Shown piece by piece: positions 63,419-64,000 of a stretch of DNA of 64,000 bases (position 1 is its first letter; each line of letters opens with the position of its first letter). The translations under genes were made by a program, and so were the position numbers. The stretch comes from Mycolicibacterium parafortuitum (GTDB taxonomy: Bacteria > Actinomycetota > Actinomycetes > Mycobacteriales > Mycobacteriaceae), in contig NZ_AP022598.1 of NCBI RefSeq assembly GCF_010725485.1, forward strand, positions 3,534,001 to 3,598,000. The letters are read 5' to 3'. The notes beneath the pieces are model-generated. The model made no database searches. It was not told the DNA's origin and worked only from the letters and a program-made list of their open reading frames with translations.

Positions 63419-64000
63419 ATGACCGAGACGACGATTCCCCGGCTGATGGCGCGCTCGATCGAGCCGATCGCCGAGTTCTACGCCGCGCTGGGGTTCGAGA
63501 TCACGTTCGAACAGACGGCGCCCTACCAGTTTCTGAGCGTCCGGCGCGGAGGTATCGAACTCGACTTCTACGGGGACAGAGAACACGATCCGCTGTCCTG
63601 CACGCATGCCTGCCTGGTCAGGACGGATGACGTGGACCTGCTCTACGGACGATTCACCGCGGGTCTGCGGGACGTTCTCGGATCAGTTCCGGTGCAGGGG
63701 ATTCCGCGGATCGGCGCGTTGGCGGACATGAGCTACGGGGTGCGGCAGTTCCTCGTCACCGATCCCGGCGGGAACACGATCCAGGTGGCCCAGCCGATCA
63801 GCGACAATCAGCACCATCGTCCGCTGCCGCGCGGAACGTTCGACCGTGCGATCCACATGGGCTCGCTGTACGCGAACGCCAAGCAGGACCTGGCCTTGGC
63901 GGTGACGGTCCTCGACCGGGCGCTGCACCGGGCCGATGAGGAGCCGACCGTGATCCAGCTGGTGAAGCTCCTGGTGCTCCGCGCGGACGTGGCCGTCCGC
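63419..64000 (+). CDS. VOC-superfamily (glyoxalase/bleomycin-resistance-like) protein, partial
   Basis: 194 codons to the right edge with no stop. The start MTETTIPRLMARSIEPIAEF and later VRRGGIELDFYGDREHDP and DPGGNTIQVAQ are typical of VOC domains. After about 130 residues a further helical extension begins (KQDLALAVTVLDRALHRADE) that looks TPR-like and continues off the window. The gene is divergent from the DUF222 gene, with a 169-base gap. Substrate unknown. Confidence 0.8.
   Translation, partial: MTETTIPRLMARSIEPIAEFYAALGFEITFEQTAPYQFLSVRRGGIELDFYGDREHDPLSCTHACLVRTDDVDLLYGRFTAGLRDVLGSVPVQGIPRIGALADMSYGVRQFLVTDPGGNTIQVAQPISDNQHHRPLPRGTFDRAIHMGSLYANAKQDLALAVTVLDRALHRADEEPTVIQLVKLLVLRADVAVR

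Overview
The window is high-GC actinobacterial DNA with mycobacterial gene content: an MmpS/MmpL pair, mycobacterial secreted proteins, a DUF222/HNH (13E12-type) gene, a decaprenyl diphosphate synthase, and linked SmtB and Zur zinc regulators. Much of the left half follows the order I recall for the M. tuberculosis Rv2375 to Rv2341 segment (Rv2375-like, hrcA, dnaJ2, rsmE, phoH, ybeY, CorC-like, Rv2365c-like, era, amidase, recO, uppS, Rv2360c-like, zur, smtB, glyS, Rv2345-like, dgt, dnaG, Rv2342-like, tRNA-Asn, lppQ-like). The accessory content (POT transporter, P450, Rieske oxygenase, M4 protease, no PE_PGRS genes) suggests a rapid grower of the Mycolicibacterium type. The species is not determined.

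Layout. 1-7.3 kb: a partial secreted protein behind two IdeR-like boxes, then hrcA-dnaJ2-rsmE, then an mmpS-mmpL pair behind another IdeR-like box, so iron-linked genes lie beside the heat-shock genes. 7.3-11.5 kb: a tightly packed phoH-ybeY-corC-like-era operon for RNA metabolism and ribosome maturation. 11.5-16.9 kb: a minus-strand block of amidase, secreted protein, large LuxR-type ATPase regulator and RibD/DHFR-like reductase. 16.9-21.4 kb: recO, uppS, two small genes, the smtB-zur operon with an operator inside its promoter, and glyS. 21.4-22.4 kb: a DUF559 endonuclease-like gene framed by inverted copies of a roughly 69-bp hairpin repeat. 22.4-29.2 kb: TPM-domain protein, dgt, dnaG, two small proteins, tRNA-Asn and a lipoprotein. 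29.2-40.4 kb: acyl-CoA oxidase-like enzyme, VIT-family transporter, MarR/MFS efflux pair with matching operators, a fused ECF transporter with its EcfT, the tldD/pmbA pair and an AhpD-like protein.

40.4-46.8 kb is more mosaic: a tRNA(CAT) with a 215-bp IS481-derived remnant inserted at its 3' end and a 15-bp target duplication, a P450/TetR operon, several secreted proteins and an orphan TctC-type binding protein. 46.9-54.1 kb: a GAF/PP2C phosphatase, an orphan proteasome-beta-like protein with Thr1/Asp17/Lys33 spacing, an MscS channel, a POT peptide transporter, a PhoD-like phosphatase and a DUF4436 protein. 54.1-64 kb: a secreted M4 metalloprotease with an acidic N-terminus and an Ig/cadherin-like domain, an alpha/beta hydrolase, azlCD, a TetR/Rieske/dehydrogenase module, a DUF222/HNH gene and a partial VOC protein.

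The strongest candidates for undescribed biology are the DUF559 cassette framed by hairpin repeats, the IS481-derived miniature element at the tRNA, and the stand-alone proteasome-beta-like Ntn hydrolase. All family assignments come from reading motifs; no database search was possible.
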